A stretch of DNA of 64,000 bases from Rhodoligotrophos sp. CJ14 (GCF_038811545.1 NZ_CP133319.1:4290001-4354000); one strand, 5' to 3'; shown: positions 19,430 through 28,770, counted from the first letter of the stretch. The notes: generated from the sequence alone by a model not told the origin. Numbers and translations: made by a program.

Positions 19430-20377
19430 TCAGGACCTGAAGGGGTCTGAGGTCGATCGCAAGCGATTGACGTCGAAAACTGTGCCGGAAACGCGATTCC
19501 GGCCTGCATTCTTGGCGATATAGAGCTGCTGGTCAGCCTCTTTGATCCACCATTCGGGCTTGGCCCCGTTGACACATGGCGCCGATGCCACGCCCACGCT
19601 CACCGTCACATAGGGGGCTGCGTCGGAGCTTGGATGGGGAATTTCAAGGGCTTCGATGCGGTGCTGGATCATGCGTGCCATGTCCATTGCTTCCTCGAAG
19701 GACGTATCCGGCAGCACGCAGGCAAACTCCTCACCACCGTAGCGCGCGGCCAGATCCTCACCGCCGAACATCGCTCGGGTCAGGGCGGCGGCGACCATCA
19801 TGATGCAACGGTCGCCCGCTGTATGCCCGAAGCGGTCATTGAAGCGTTTGAAGAAGTCGATATCGAGAATGATGACCGACAAAGGCCGCTCCGACCGCGC
19901 CAGTCGCGAGGTCTCGCGGTCCAGCGCCGTCTCGAGGCCGCGCCGGTTGCTCAATCCTGTGAGCGCGTCCGTGATGGCAAGCTTGGCCAGCTCATCCCGC
20001 ATGCGCTTGATTTCGATGTGATTGTTGATTCGGAGCTTGACCACCTCAGGAGAGAGCGGCTTCGCGATGCAGTCCACCGCCCCGAGCGACAGGCCCTTCA
20101 GTTCCGCACTGGGGTCATCGGGCGAGCGCATCAGGATGATCGGCACATCGGCGAGGACAGGATTGTCCTTCAACCGGTGACAGACCTCATAGCCGTCCAT
20201 GCCCGGCATATGGATATCGAGCACGATGAGATCGGGCAGCATCAACGAGGCAAGCTCGACGGCCTCTTCACCTGACCCGGCCATGTAGACGTCGTAATCG
20301 CTCTCGAGCACCGCGGCGAGCGGAGCGATCTCGTGCCGCTCATCATCGAGCAGCAGGATGGTGCCGCGGGCGCTCAT
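19430..20377 (-). CDS. Response regulator with diguanylate cyclase output (REC-GGDEF)
   Basis: Protein of 315 residues with an N-terminal receiver and a C-terminal GGDEF domain, predicted to make cyclic di-GMP when phosphorylated. The receiver shows LLLDDE acidic residues, phospho-acceptor Asp in LIVLDIHMPGMDG, and Lys in AKPLSPE. The cyclase has DALTGLSNRRGLE and an intact active site RYGGEEF. The allosteric I-site (RxxD five residues before GGEEF) reads GGED, so product inhibition may be lost. No cognate histidine kinase is next to it. The ATG is at 20377. Confidence 0.92.
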   Translation of the reverse strand: MSARGTILLLDDERHEIAPLAAVLESDYDVYMAGSGEEAVELASLMLPDLIVLDIHMPGMDGYEVCHRLKDNPVLADVPIILMRSPDDPSAELKGLSLGAVDCIAKPLSPEVVKLRINNHIEIKRMRDELAKLAITDALTGLSNRRGLETALDRETSRLARSERPLSVIILDIDFFKRFNDRFGHTAGDRCIMMVAAALTRAMFGGEDLAARYGGEEFACVLPDTSFEEAMDMARMIQHRIEALEIPHPSSDAAPYVTVSVGVASAPCVNGAKPEWWIKEADQQLYIAKNAGRNRVSGTVFDVNRLRSTSDPFRS

Positions 20378-20847
20378 TGCCCAAGGCTCCCACAGCAGAG
20401 CTCGCGGCGCAAATCCGGCAGAATAATCCCGACGGCATCACATCGATTGCGAGGGAGGTGAAGCCCAATGTCTTGCCTGCCCCCCATCTTGATGCGGCAA
20501 TGCCCAGAGCGAACGAGCGCGAATGCAGAAAGCAAAATCATCCGACCGTGCCGTAGTGGCGCCGCCTGCCCGTAGGTCATGACAAGTCCGTAGGTGTCCT
20601 CGGAGTTGCGGTTTCCCCTTACCCGCGGCACGGGATACTATGTGATGGGGTTGCCATAAACCAGCGCAATATGCGCCTGATCAACGAGAATTCCATGGGA
20701 TGGAGAACGCCAGCGCTGCCAATGCTGCTATTCGGCTGATGAAGGCGTATCTCTCCTTGTCTATTCGATTGCTTTTCTTCGCTCCGCGAGCACTATTGCC
20801 GGAAGTTCTCACTCGGGAAATCACATTCGGCGCGAGATGGTGCAGCC
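20378..20847. other. Intergenic region without a convincing gene (470 bp)
   Basis: Lies between two divergent genes, the REC-GGDEF gene and the EamA gene, so it should hold both promoters. A frame at 20374-20631 on the minus strand has no ribosome site or recognisable domain and is not called. No strong terminator, RNA motif or repeat was recognised. Confidence 0.5.
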
Positions 20848-21750
20848 ATGAGCGTGTTTTTAGATCGGGCGCGGCTCGGGGTGATTATCGCTCTCATTTC
20901 AGCTCTGACGCTCGCAATCAATGATGTTTCCGTGCCTTTTTCTTATGAACGGGGCTTCAATCCGCCCACCGTTGTTCTGATCCGCTATCTCTTCCTCGTG
21001 CTGGCACTCGCCATCTTGCTGCCGCTCATGAATCATCCCCTGCGCCTGCCCGCGGGCGCTGTAGGACATGCCATGGGGAGCGGCGTTTGCGCGTCCCTTG
21101 GGACATTGGGCCTTCTCGGGTCCTTTGCCTATATCCCGGTAAGCCTGGCGGTCGTCGTGCTCTACATCTTTCCCTTCCTCACCGCGTTGATGGAAGCGAT
21201 CTACCGTCGGCAGGTGCCGACCCCGATTGAGCTCGCCTGTCCGCTGGTCGCTTTGCTGGGCATCGGCATGGCGATCGGCCTTGAGCCCCAAGCGCTCGAT
21301 CCTCGCGGTCTGCTGCTCGCCGCCTTGAGCGCTGTAGGCTATGCCGCATCGTTCTTCTGGAACAGCATCGCCTTACGCGACCACGACGGCACCACCGTAA
21401 CCTTCTACATCGCCTCAGCCGGCGTGATCATCGTCAGCGCCTATGTTTTTACTATTCACGGCTTTGCCTCCGCACCCTTCTCGCTCGATGGCTGGCTGCC
21501 CGTGCTGTTTACCAGTCTTTTCTTCACCATCGCCTGTGTCTGCATGTTCAAATCGGTTGAGCTCTCAGGCGGCCCGACCGCGGCCATGGTGCTCAATCTT
21601 GAACCGATCTTCGTGGTTCTCCTTGCCGGACTTTTTCTCGCCGAGAGCTGGACTTGGTCGCGAGTCTTAGGATGTTTGCTGGTGGTTGCCGCGGTCATCA
21701 CGGCTGAGATCTGGCGGACGACCCGCGCGCCGAAGCCAGCGCTGACATAG
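20848..21750 (+). CDS. EamA/DMT family transporter
   Basis: Inner-membrane protein of 300 residues with about ten hydrophobic helices in two EamA repeats (residues about 10-140 and 150-290). The first repeat has PPTVVLIRYLFLV and the second ends ELSGGPTAAMVLNLEPIFVVL, split by the usual GPTAA/LEP pattern. Such proteins export or exchange amino acids, purines or other metabolites; the substrate is unknown. It is alone, with a divergent cyclase gene upstream and the methyltransferase-like gene 86 bp downstream. Confidence 0.88.
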   Translation: MSVFLDRARLGVIIALISALTLAINDVSVPFSYERGFNPPTVVLIRYLFLVLALAILLPLMNHPLRLPAGAVGHAMGSGVCASLGTLGLLGSFAYIPVSLAVVVLYIFPFLTALMEAIYRRQVPTPIELACPLVALLGIGMAIGLEPQALDPRGLLLAALSAVGYAASFFWNSIALRDHDGTTVTFYIASAGVIIVSAYVFTIHGFASAPFSLDGWLPVLFTSLFFTIACVCMFKSVELSGGPTAAMVLNLEPIFVVLLAGLFLAESWTWSRVLGCLLVVAAVITAEIWRTTRAPKPALT

Positions 21751-21836
21751 ACTCGCCACTGCTTCTCAAGGTTGTGCGTTTGGTGGTTTCCCGCTCAAAT
21801 TGAGTCTGAGCCAACGCTTAGATTCGGGGAGTGGCG

Positions 21837-22673
21837 ATGGGCGTGGATATTGCAGGCCTACAGCTCATTTTGCTGGCCAAGAAAACTCATGGCCTTGATC
21901 TGTCAGATGTGGCGACGCTTGGCCGCCAGATGATTTACTTCAGCCCGAAGCAACTGCAGCGGGTTGCGCATCTCGGGCTGCCGGTTAAGGCGGAGAGTTA
22001 TGCCGAGGAGCTGCTTCGTGCGCTTGGTGCGGCGAATCTGACATCCTTGGACGCAAGTGACTATGAGGGGGCGGATGTCATTGTGGACTTCAACAAGCCG
22101 TTGCCCCTAACGCTCGCAGGCAGCTTTTCCACCTATATAGATTTCGGCTCGATGGAGCACATTTTCGATGTGCGCCAAGTAATTCTGAACATCAATCACA
22201 TTCTTCGCGAGCACGGAACGGCCCTGATCCTGACCATTTGCGATGGGCAAGCGGGGCACGGCTTCTACCAATATTCACCGGAGTTCTTTTACACGGTCTT
22301 TTCGGAGGCCAATGGATTCGCCAATACCAATGTCTATCTGATTGACGCGGACGCGTACCGCTACTGGTACAAGGTTGACCCGCCATCCGCTTTGGGCCGT
22401 CGTGTCATGACACCTGTGGCACCGCTTTTGATCGCCTGCGTTACCACAAAGCGGCACGGCGTCGGGGACATCACGGCCGTTCAATCTGATTACGCCAATT
22501 GCTATTGGCGAGGCCTTGATGAACGAAAACCCACCAAGAAATTGGGGAAATTAGCCGCGCGCTGGGCGGTTCTATCCCGTTATGCCGGCCTGTTTGGCCC
22601 TCTGGTTGGCCGCGAGCGTCGCTTCCACGCGGCGGCCAAGATTATTGATATCCGCGCCATGATCGGCATCTAA
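21837..22673 (+). CDS. SAM-methyltransferase-like protein of unknown function
   Basis: Soluble protein of about 278 residues. It resembles polysaccharide- and nodulation-cluster class I methyltransferases: SLDASDYEGADVIVDFNKPLP is followed by IDFGSMEHIFDVRQVILNIN, equivalent to the motif normally read as DGGTLEHVFN. The glycine-rich SAM-binding loop (DxGxG) expected before it is not visible, so it may have lost methyl transfer or bind SAM differently. The ATG at 21837 follows GGGGAG; a GTG two codons earlier is possible. Codon use looks less GC-biased than neighbours, and AT-rich DNA follows. No glycan genes adjoin it. Confidence 0.6.
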   Translation: MGVDIAGLQLILLAKKTHGLDLSDVATLGRQMIYFSPKQLQRVAHLGLPVKAESYAEELLRALGAANLTSLDASDYEGADVIVDFNKPLPLTLAGSFSTYIDFGSMEHIFDVRQVILNINHILREHGTALILTICDGQAGHGFYQYSPEFFYTVFSEANGFANTNVYLIDADAYRYWYKVDPPSALGRRVMTPVAPLLIACVTTKRHGVGDITAVQSDYANCYWRGLDERKPTKKLGKLAARWAVLSRYAGLFGPLVGRERRFHAAAKIIDIRAMIGI

Positions 22674-23093
22674 GATGACGGCGGATGCCACAAACATATC
22701 TGCTGTCGATCATGTATTCGCATGTTATTTTCTGCAAAAACATTTTTATTATTGCCAGATCTCGGAATTTTTCAGAGTTTGTGTTGATTTGTGATCCGGT
22801 GGGTGAGCGGGTTGACGCTGCGAGCCCTCTGGATTATCAAGCGCGTCGATGCGATATACAGATTTTTCTCGACTGCTTGCCGCCCAATCCTTGATGTCTG
22901 GGCCAAGATCATCCCAGCCGAACACTGAACGGAACCATCGCCAGCCCCGTCCATTGGCCGACCCAGGAATGTCGGTTAATGCGAAGAGAATGCCTCATTT
23001 GAGCAAGAGTCGCCCTTTTGCGTCATGCTTCGCTGAAGAGGGCGGGCTGTGTCGGTGGGGCGGAAATCGGCAAGCCGGGGATAGTGGGGGCGA
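22674..23093. other. AT-rich intergenic region without a convincing gene (420 bp)
   Basis: The first 130 bases are clearly AT-rich against the window average, containing runs such as TTTTTATTATT. It precedes the proV gene and should contain its promoter. The small frames present have no ribosome site or domain. No RNA motif or repeat was recognised. Confidence 0.5.
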
Positions 23094-24173
23094 GTGCCGG
23101 GCATGACGGCTGGGACGAGCACATGCATCAAGGTGAGCGGTCTCACCAAGATCTTTGGCGATCGTCCTGGTGAGGCGCTGAAACTGGCGCGGTCGAATGT
23201 CGGACGCAATGAGATCCTCGAGCGCACGGGTTGCGTGCTGGGCTTGCGCAATGTCTCCTTTGAGGTTGCTCAGGGCGAGATCCTGATCGTGATGGGCCTG
23301 TCGGGATCAGGCAAGTCGACGACGCTTCGCTGCATCAACCGCCTGATCGATCCCAGCGAGGGCAGTATCACCGTCGACGGCACCGAGGTCACCGAGCTCT
23401 CCGATCGCGACCTTCTGGCCTTCCGCCGAGCTAAATTCGGCATGGTCTTTCAGCAATTCGCGCTATTTCCCCACCGCTCGATTGCAGCCAATGTGGAATA
23501 TGGGCTGGAGATCCAGGGCATCCCGCCGGCAGTGCGTCGCAAGCGGGCCTTGGAGGCGATCGAGCTCGTCGGGCTCAAAGGCTGGGAGAGCGCATTGCCG
23601 GCCCAGCTCTCCGGAGGCATGCAGCAGCGCGCAGGTCTCGCCCGGGCGCTGGCGGTCGATGCCAACATCCTGCTCATGGATGAGGCCTTCTCGGCCCTTG
23701 ATCCGCTAATCCGCCGCGATATGCAGCGCGAGCTGGTGGCGCTGCAGAAATCGCTGAAAAAAACCATCGTCTTCGTGTCCCACGACCTCGACGAGGCGAT
23801 TGCGCTGGGCGGCCGTATCGTTCTCATGCGCGACGGCGAGATCGTTCAGCAGGGAACGGCACTGGAATTTCTCACCGATCCGGCCGATGATTATGTCGAG
23901 CGCTTCGTCGCCCATATCGATGTTCTGGGTGTGCTCAAGGCGCGCGACGTGATGCGGCCGCTCTCCGAGGCGCCGCCGAATAGCAATGCGAGTGAGCTGC
24001 CGAGAATTCCGGGCGCGACCACGTTGCGCGCAGCCCTTGCGGTGCTGGCCTCCGGTGTGGCGGCCGTATCGGTGATGGGTGATGACGGCAGCCCTGCGGG
24101 CCTCTTGACTGAGCACGGTGTCATCGCCGCGCTGGCCGCGCAGCACCGGCGGGAAGCCGCCGTAACCGGCTGA
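23094..24173 (+). CDS. proV: Glycine betaine/proline-type ABC transporter ATP-binding protein
   Basis: ATPase subunit of 359 residues of the ProU/OpuA class. Before the Walker A motif GLSGSGKST comes the ProV-type preamble [36 protein letters not shown] is the signature and [13 protein letters not shown] the Walker B. The C-terminal third carries a CBS-like pair in reduced form ([10 protein letters not shown] onward), which in OpuA senses ionic strength. The GTG at 23094 or the ATG at 23103 could be the start; GGGGG upstream fits the GTG better. It heads proV-proW-proX, whose products import compatible solutes, probably in osmotic stress. Confidence 0.92.
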   Translation: MPGMTAGTSTCIKVSGLTKIFGDRPGEALKLARSNVGRNEILERTGCVLGLRNVSFEVAQGEILIVMGLSGSGKSTTLRCINRLIDPSEGSITVDGTEVTELSDRDLLAFRRAKFGMVFQQFALFPHRSIAANVEYGLEIQGIPPAVRRKRALEAIELVGLKGWESALPAQLSGGMQQRAGLARALAVDANILLMDEAFSALDPLIRRDMQRELVALQKSLKKTIVFVSHDLDEAIALGGRIVLMRDGEIVQQGTALEFLTDPADDYVERFVAHIDVLGVLKARDVMRPLSEAPPNSNASELPRIPGATTLRAALAVLASGVAAVSVMGDDGSPAGLLTEHGVIAALAAQHRREAAVTG

Positions 24174-24187
24174 TCCGGAGGAGTTGA

Positions 24188-25096
24188 ATGAACTGGGAGA
24201 TCCCACGCTTTCCTCTCGCGGAGCTGGCCGATATCGCCTTGAGCTGGCTCACGGTCACCTTCTCCGGCGTGACACGGGCGGTGAGCCGTGTCGTGTCGAG
24301 CTGGCTGGATGCTGCAACCAGCGGTCTGCTTTGGTTGCCGCCCTGGCTCGTCCTGATCCTGGCTGCGATTCTCGTATGGTGGCTGGCAGGGCGCCGGGTC
24401 GCTCTGCTGACCTTCCTCGGGTTGGCATTCCTCTGGAATCTCGGCCTGTGGACGGCAACCATCCAGACCATCGTGCTGGTGGTGTTCTCAACCCTCATCG
24501 CCATCATCATCGGCGTGCCGCTCGGCATTCTCGCGGCGGTTCGGCCGCGGGTCTGGAAGGCCATCAGTCCGCTGCTCGACATGATGCAGACGATGCCCTC
24601 CTTCGTCTATCTTATACCGGCCATTCCCTTCTTCGGACTGGGCGCGGTGTCGGCCTGCTTCGCGACCATCGTCTTCGCCATGCCCCCGACCATCCGCTTG
24701 ACCGCCCTTGGCATTCTCCAGACCCCTCCGCAGCTCATCGAGGCTGCCGATGCCTTTGGTTCGAGCCGGATGCAGAAGCTCGTGAAGGTGGAACTGCCTC
24801 TGGCGGTGCCGACCATCATGGCGGGGATCAACCAGACCATCATGCTGGCGCTCTCCATGGTGGTGATCGCCGCGATGATCGGCGCGGGCGGCCTCGGCGG
24901 CGAGGTCTGGCGCGCCATTCAGCGGCTGGAGGCGGGCCAGGGGGTCCAGGCGGGCATTGCCATCGTGCTCCTGGCCATCATTCTCGATCGGATCACCCAG
25001 CAGATCGCGCGACGGCTCCAGGCAGAGGCCCGGGGCAGCGCCACCCCATCGGAGGCCGGCGCCAACCCGGCCGAAGATCAACCGAAACCGGCATGA
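24188..25096 (+). CDS. proW: Glycine betaine/proline-type ABC transporter permease
   Basis: Inner-membrane permease of 302 residues with about six to seven helices. The BPD_transp_1 coupling loop is visible as EAADAFGSSRMQKLVKVELPLA (motif EAAxxxGxxxxxxxxxxxLP), and MVVIAAMIGAGGLGGEVW is a family signature. A hydrophobic N-terminal extension precedes the core. GGAGG lies just before its ATG, 14 bp after proV. It forms the transmembrane channel with ProV and receives solute from the binding protein downstream. Confidence 0.93.
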   Translation: MNWEIPRFPLAELADIALSWLTVTFSGVTRAVSRVVSSWLDAATSGLLWLPPWLVLILAAILVWWLAGRRVALLTFLGLAFLWNLGLWTATIQTIVLVVFSTLIAIIIGVPLGILAAVRPRVWKAISPLLDMMQTMPSFVYLIPAIPFFGLGAVSACFATIVFAMPPTIRLTALGILQTPPQLIEAADAFGSSRMQKLVKVELPLAVPTIMAGINQTIMLALSMVVIAAMIGAGGLGGEVWRAIQRLEAGQGVQAGIAIVLLAIILDRITQQIARRLQAEARGSATPSEAGANPAEDQPKPA

Positions 25097-25115
25097 CAAC
25101 ACAAGGGAGAGGACA

Positions 25116-25973
25116 ATGCTGACCAGACGTTCGACACTGCTCGGGGCTGCCGGGCTGGCGCTTGCGAGCATGATCGCGGGCGGATCGGCGGATGCTGCCG
25201 AGAAAGACGTGACCATCGCCTATGTGGAATGGTCTGACGCCGTGGTGGCCACCAACGTCATCAAGACGGTTCTCGAAGACGCCGGATACAATGTGAAGAT
25301 CGTTCCTCTTTCTGGCGCTGCCATGTGGCAGGCGGTGGCGACCGGCGAGGCGGACGCCATGGTGGCCGCCTGGCTTCCTGCCACCCATCAGGCCTATTAC
25401 GAGAAGCTGAAGGACCAGGTCGAAGATCTGGGCCCCAACGTCTCTGGCGCCAAGATCGGCTGGGCTGTCCCGACCTACGTGGCCGATGTGAACTCAATGG
25501 AGGATCTCAAGGACAAGGCCTCGGAGTTCAAAGGGCAGGTCATTGGCATCGACCCCGGCGCCGGGCTAATGAAGGCGTCCGAAAACGCCATCAAGGAATA
25601 CGACCTGCCGCTGAAGCTGATCGAGGGGTCGGATGCGACCATGGTCGCGGCGCTCAAGGATGCCTATGGCAAGAAAGAGCCGATCATCGTGACGACTTGG
25701 ACGCCGCACTGGATGCATTCGAGCTTCGAGCTCAAATATCTCAAGGATCCGAAGGGCGTGTTCGGCGGTGAGGAAACCGTCAATACGGTCGTCCGCAAGG
25801 GGCTGAAGGAGGATGATCCGAAGCTCTATGCGATTCTCGACAATTTCGCGCTGAGCCTCGATCAGGAACAGGCGGTGATGCTCGAGAACGAGCAGCCCGG
25901 CGCCAACCCGGCCGAGACGGCCAAGAAATGGGTCGAGGCCAATAAGGCGACCGTCGATCAGTGGCTGAAGTGA
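25116..25973 (+). CDS. proX: Glycine betaine/proline-type substrate-binding protein (OpuAC/ProX)
   Basis: Periplasmic binding protein of about 285 residues. The start MLTRRSTLLGAAGLALASM gives a signal peptide with an RR pair, so export by Tat is possible but not required; the mature part begins around AEKDVTIAYVEWSDA. The OpuAC domain shows MVAAWLPATHQAYYEK and VTTWTPHWMHS, regions that supply the aromatic residues of the quaternary-ammonium cage in this family. The ATG at 25116 has GGGAGAGG upstream; a longer frame lies in proW. Third gene of the operon. Confidence 0.92.
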   Translation: MLTRRSTLLGAAGLALASMIAGGSADAAEKDVTIAYVEWSDAVVATNVIKTVLEDAGYNVKIVPLSGAAMWQAVATGEADAMVAAWLPATHQAYYEKLKDQVEDLGPNVSGAKIGWAVPTYVADVNSMEDLKDKASEFKGQVIGIDPGAGLMKASENAIKEYDLPLKLIEGSDATMVAALKDAYGKKEPIIVTTWTPHWMHSSFELKYLKDPKGVFGGEETVNTVVRKGLKEDDPKLYAILDNFALSLDQEQAVMLENEQPGANPAETAKKWVEANKATVDQWLK

Positions 25974-25992
25974 ACTGAAACAATCACACGCC

Positions 25993-26019
25993 GGGGGCGG
26001 GCTTGAAGCCCGCTCCCCC
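25993..26019 (+). terminator. Hairpin after proX, probable transcript end
   Basis: GGGGGCGGGC, loop TTGAA, GCCCGC-T-CCCCC: an 11-bp GC stem with one bulged T, 20 bp after the proX stop. No T run follows, so termination may be inefficient or Rho-assisted. Confidence 0.5.
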
Positions 26020-26097
26020 TAGGCAGCGGTTGGACGATGAGCTCCTCTCCGCACGAAGTAGCTTGGATGCGTCTCCTGTCCACCGCGCTCGAACGCT

Positions 26098-26565
26098 CTA
26101 AGCCTGTAGACCGGATTTCGGCATGAGCAGGCTGGTGCCCTTTACGATCACGGCATCCTCACCGGTGCTGTTGATGAGCCGCCCGGTCATACGCACCAAA
26201 TAGCCGCCAAGACTGGCCTTTGGCGAAAGATCATCGATCGTCCATGCGATGGTGGCGCGCTCGCCGGCGCGAATCGCCCGTCGCAACGTGTAGTCGAATT
26301 GCAGGCCCAGCGACGCACAGCGCTCGCTGAGAAAACTCGCGACCGGTCCGGTGGTCACCGCCATCGTATGCGTGCCGCTGGCGATCAGCCCGCCGAAGCG
26401 CGTCGTCCGAGCAAAGGCTTCATCATGGTGCAGCGGATTGTCATCCATCGCCAGCCTGGCGAAGGCCTTGACCGTCTCCACGTCGAACAGGACGTCCCGA
26501 GTGAAGGTCTCGCCCACCGAGAAGGGCGGCACCCACCCGCCATCGGCTCCCTCTAATACGCTCAA
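26098..26565 (-). CDS. MaoC/hotdog dehydratase-like protein
   Basis: Hotdog-fold protein of about 155 residues. MDDNPLHHDEAFA is the D-x4-H catalytic pattern of MaoC hydratases, followed by FGGLIASGTHTMA, and RAIRAGERATIAW is the strand motif. Unlike the MaoC gene at 17805, both catalytic residues are present. The proposed start is TTG at 26565 because AGGAG stands six bases upstream. An ATG at 26646 is far upstream and lacks a site. No pathway neighbours adjoin it; it is 132 bp downstream of the divergently useful CDF gene on the same strand. Probable enoyl-CoA hydratase, substrate unknown. Confidence 0.78.
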   Translation of the reverse strand: MSVLEGADGGWVPPFSVGETFTRDVLFDVETVKAFARLAMDDNPLHHDEAFARTTRFGGLIASGTHTMAVTTGPVASFLSERCASLGLQFDYTLRRAIRAGERATIAWTIDDLSPKASLGGYLVRMTGRLINSTGEDAVIVKGTSLLMPKSGLQA

Positions 26566-26697
26566 CTCATACTCCTGAAATCTAGAGGCCCGACAGTGCG
26601 GCCTGGCCTGGCAGTGAGGACGACGCTCAAAGAACGCCCCCGTCATGGCGTGATACTATGGATCGGGGCCGTCCGGTTCAACGACGACCTATCCTCG

Positions 26698-27669
26698 TCA
26701 TTTGGTGTCAGGGTCCGCTGGTGCTGTTCTCATCAGCATCTCTTGCCGCGCCTGCCAGGTCTCGGCGCTTTGCGGCTTTATGAAAATGGTGGTGACCTCG
26801 GGCCGACTATGGCGGAGCTGCGCCTCGATGCGCTCGACGCAAGCTTCGACCGCCGTCACCGTCAGCGTGTCCTGAAATTCAATGCTGAGGCCCACCACCA
26901 CCTGATCAGGCCCGGTATGGACGCTGACGAGCCCATTGACGCGCTGCACGTCGGGATCGCCGGCAGCTGCCGCCGTGATGCTGGCCTCCACATCGGGCAA
27001 AGCGCGCTCGCCGATCAGCAGGCCTTTGCTTTCCCGCGCCAGCAGAACGGCGGTGCCGGCAAGCACCAGCCCGACGCCGATCGAGGCGAGCCCGTCGAAA
27101 AAAGGAGCATTGAGCACATAGGCGGCAGTGATGCCGAGCGCGGCAATGAGCAGGCCGAGGAGGGCAGCGCTGTCCTCGAACAGCACGGTGAACGTGGTCG
27201 GATCCTTGCTCTGCCTGATGGCGGCGAAATAGCCAAGCCGCCCCTTTTCTCGCCGGAAGATCCTGAGGGCAACCAGCCAGGAAGCCGCCTCGAACAGGGC
27301 GGATGCGCCCAGAACCACATAGCTTATCGTCACGTTGCGAATGGGCTCGGGACGGAGAATGTGATTGACGCCCTCATAGAGCGATACCCCGGCGCCGAGA
27401 GCGAAGATGAGGACGGCGACGACGAAGCTCCAGAAATAGATCTCGCGACCATGTCCAAGGGGGTGTGTGTAATCCGCTGGCCGCGACGCCCGCCGGATTC
27501 CATAAAGCAGCAGAACCTCATTGCCGCTATCGACCAGCGAGTGGATGCCCTCGCTGAGCATGGCCGAGCTGCCGGTGAGCCATGCCGCAATGAACTTGGT
27601 GACGACAATCAGAAGATTGCCGATCAGGGCTGCATAGACCGCTTTCTTGGAGCCGCTATGCGCCGTCAT
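26698..27669 (-). CDS. Cation diffusion facilitator family transporter
   Basis: Inner-membrane metal exporter of about 323 residues. Six hydrophobic helices are followed by a cytoplasmic domain from about residue 220. Helix 2 carries LSEGIHSLVDSGNE, giving the conserved His and Asp of the transport site (HSxxD), and helix 5 region has FEDSAALLGLLI with the second acidic pair. The start at 27669 has GGGAGG upstream. Likely exports Zn, Fe, Co or Mn by proton exchange; the HSxxD type resembles the YdfM/FieF-like members with long soluble tails, but metal cannot be assigned. Confidence 0.88.
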   Translation of the reverse strand: MTAHSGSKKAVYAALIGNLLIVVTKFIAAWLTGSSAMLSEGIHSLVDSGNEVLLLYGIRRASRPADYTHPLGHGREIYFWSFVVAVLIFALGAGVSLYEGVNHILRPEPIRNVTISYVVLGASALFEAASWLVALRIFRREKGRLGYFAAIRQSKDPTTFTVLFEDSAALLGLLIAALGITAAYVLNAPFFDGLASIGVGLVLAGTAVLLARESKGLLIGERALPDVEASITAAAAGDPDVQRVNGLVSVHTGPDQVVVGLSIEFQDTLTVTAVEACVERIEAQLRHSRPEVTTIFIKPQSAETWQARQEMLMRTAPADPDTK

Positions 27670-27781
27670 GCGAGCAGTCCTCCCTGTCATTGGCCATGCA
27701 TCCTGTCCCATGTGTCAAACGGGCCTATTTGCCCCGTCCCGCTTCTATGGTCTGCCTGAGCCCGCAAGAAAAGGGTTGATC

Positions 27782-28255
27782 ATGAGCAGGTCAGTATCGG
27801 CCGTCTCCATCTGGAGCGGCATTCTTATGGCAGTCCTGGCGCTTGTCTGGGCTGGTATGGTCATCGGCGTGTCGGGTCTCGCAACGCCGGTGAAGTTTGA
27901 GGTTGCGGATCTCACCTTGCCCGTCGCGCTGGAGGTCGGCAACGTAACCTTCCAGCTCATGAACAAGGTCGAATGGGCTTTGGGCGCGCTGCTGCTGATC
28001 GCCGCGATCATCGCCCGTGGTCCTCGATGGCCTCTGGTGATGGCGCTGATCGCGCTCGTGCTGCTGGCTATGCAGTCGCTGTGGTTCTTGCCCGCACTCG
28101 CCGATCGCGTGGCGATCGTTGCGGCCGGAGGTACATTGCCGCCTGCCAGCTATCACATGTGGTATGTGCTGAGCGAAGCGATGAAGCTCATTGTGCTGCT
28201 GGCCTTGGGGATCGCCGCCATCAGGCGGGCAATCCCGCAGGACCAGCGCCTTTAG
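27782..28255 (+). CDS. Small integral membrane protein, unknown function
   Basis: About 157 residues with four predicted membrane helices: SIWSGILMAVLALVWAGMVI, ALGALLLIAAIIA, LVMALIALVLLAMQSLWFL and MKLIVLLALGIAAI. Most of the protein is membrane. I do not recognise a named domain. The ATG at 27782 follows AAGGGTTG; a longer upstream frame exists but begins in the promoter of the divergent CDF gene. It overlaps the convergent bamE-like gene by 4 bp at the 3' end. Role unknown. Confidence 0.6.
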   Translation: MSRSVSAVSIWSGILMAVLALVWAGMVIGVSGLATPVKFEVADLTLPVALEVGNVTFQLMNKVEWALGALLLIAAIIARGPRWPLVMALIALVLLAMQSLWFLPALADRVAIVAAGGTLPPASYHMWYVLSEAMKLIVLLALGIAAIRRAIPQDQRL

Positions 28256-28770
28256 AACGGGCTGCCGCCAATTGAGCCGCCGGGTGCCGGCCCGCCGACC
28301 GCGTTGCCGCCGGGGCTGAACTTACCGATATTGGAGAAGAGCTGTTGCAGGATGGTCAGTTCCTTGCCGCGGGTCGGGGTCTGGCGGGTGTTGAAGTTGA
28401 TCACGCGCCCGTCTTCGAGCCCATATGTTGCAAAGCTCTCCACCTGGTCGTTCTGATTGAAGCGAATCGCGAGAATCCGCCGGTCGACGACGGTGGGTTT
28501 GAAAAAGGCTTCTTGCTCCACCGTATCGGAAATATAATAGAAGCTGTCGCCGTGGAAATTGACGGTGGCCGTGGTCGAAGGGCTGCCGAGGAGTGCTTGC
28601 ACTTCGGTCTTGCTCATTCCGGGCTGCACCTTCTGCAGGACATCGCCCTGGGGCAGATAGCCCCTATGGTCGACGACTGGGCTGCAGGCGGCGATGATGC
28701 TGGCAATTCCGATCGCGACGAGGCCGTTGCGAAGCACCGCACGGCGCGACAAATGTGAAGGACTGAGCAC
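28252..28770 (-). CDS. bamE: Outer membrane protein assembly lipoprotein BamE (SmpA/OmlA)
   Basis: Lipoprotein of 172 residues in the BAM complex, which inserts beta-barrel proteins into the outer membrane. The signal region ends in an IAAC lipobox, followed by the BamE core VQPGMSKTEVQALLGSPS and FYYISDTVEQEAFF. A glycine/proline-rich tail (PGGNAVGGPAPGGSIGG) is an extension seen in many alphaproteobacterial forms. The start appears to be GTG at 28770. It is divergent from the cytochrome bc1 chaperone gene, the usual alphaproteobacterial arrangement. Confidence 0.9.
   Translation of the reverse strand: MLSPSHLSRRAVLRNGLVAIGIASIIAACSPVVDHRGYLPQGDVLQKVQPGMSKTEVQALLGSPSTTATVNFHGDSFYYISDTVEQEAFFKPTVVDRRILAIRFNQNDQVESFATYGLEDGRVINFNTRQTPTRGKELTILQQLFSNIGKFSPGGNAVGGPAPGGSIGGSPF

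Noticed and set aside
20374..20631. 85-aa minus-strand frame before the REC-GGDEF gene
   Set aside because: No ribosome site, no domain, unusual composition; lies in a promoter region.
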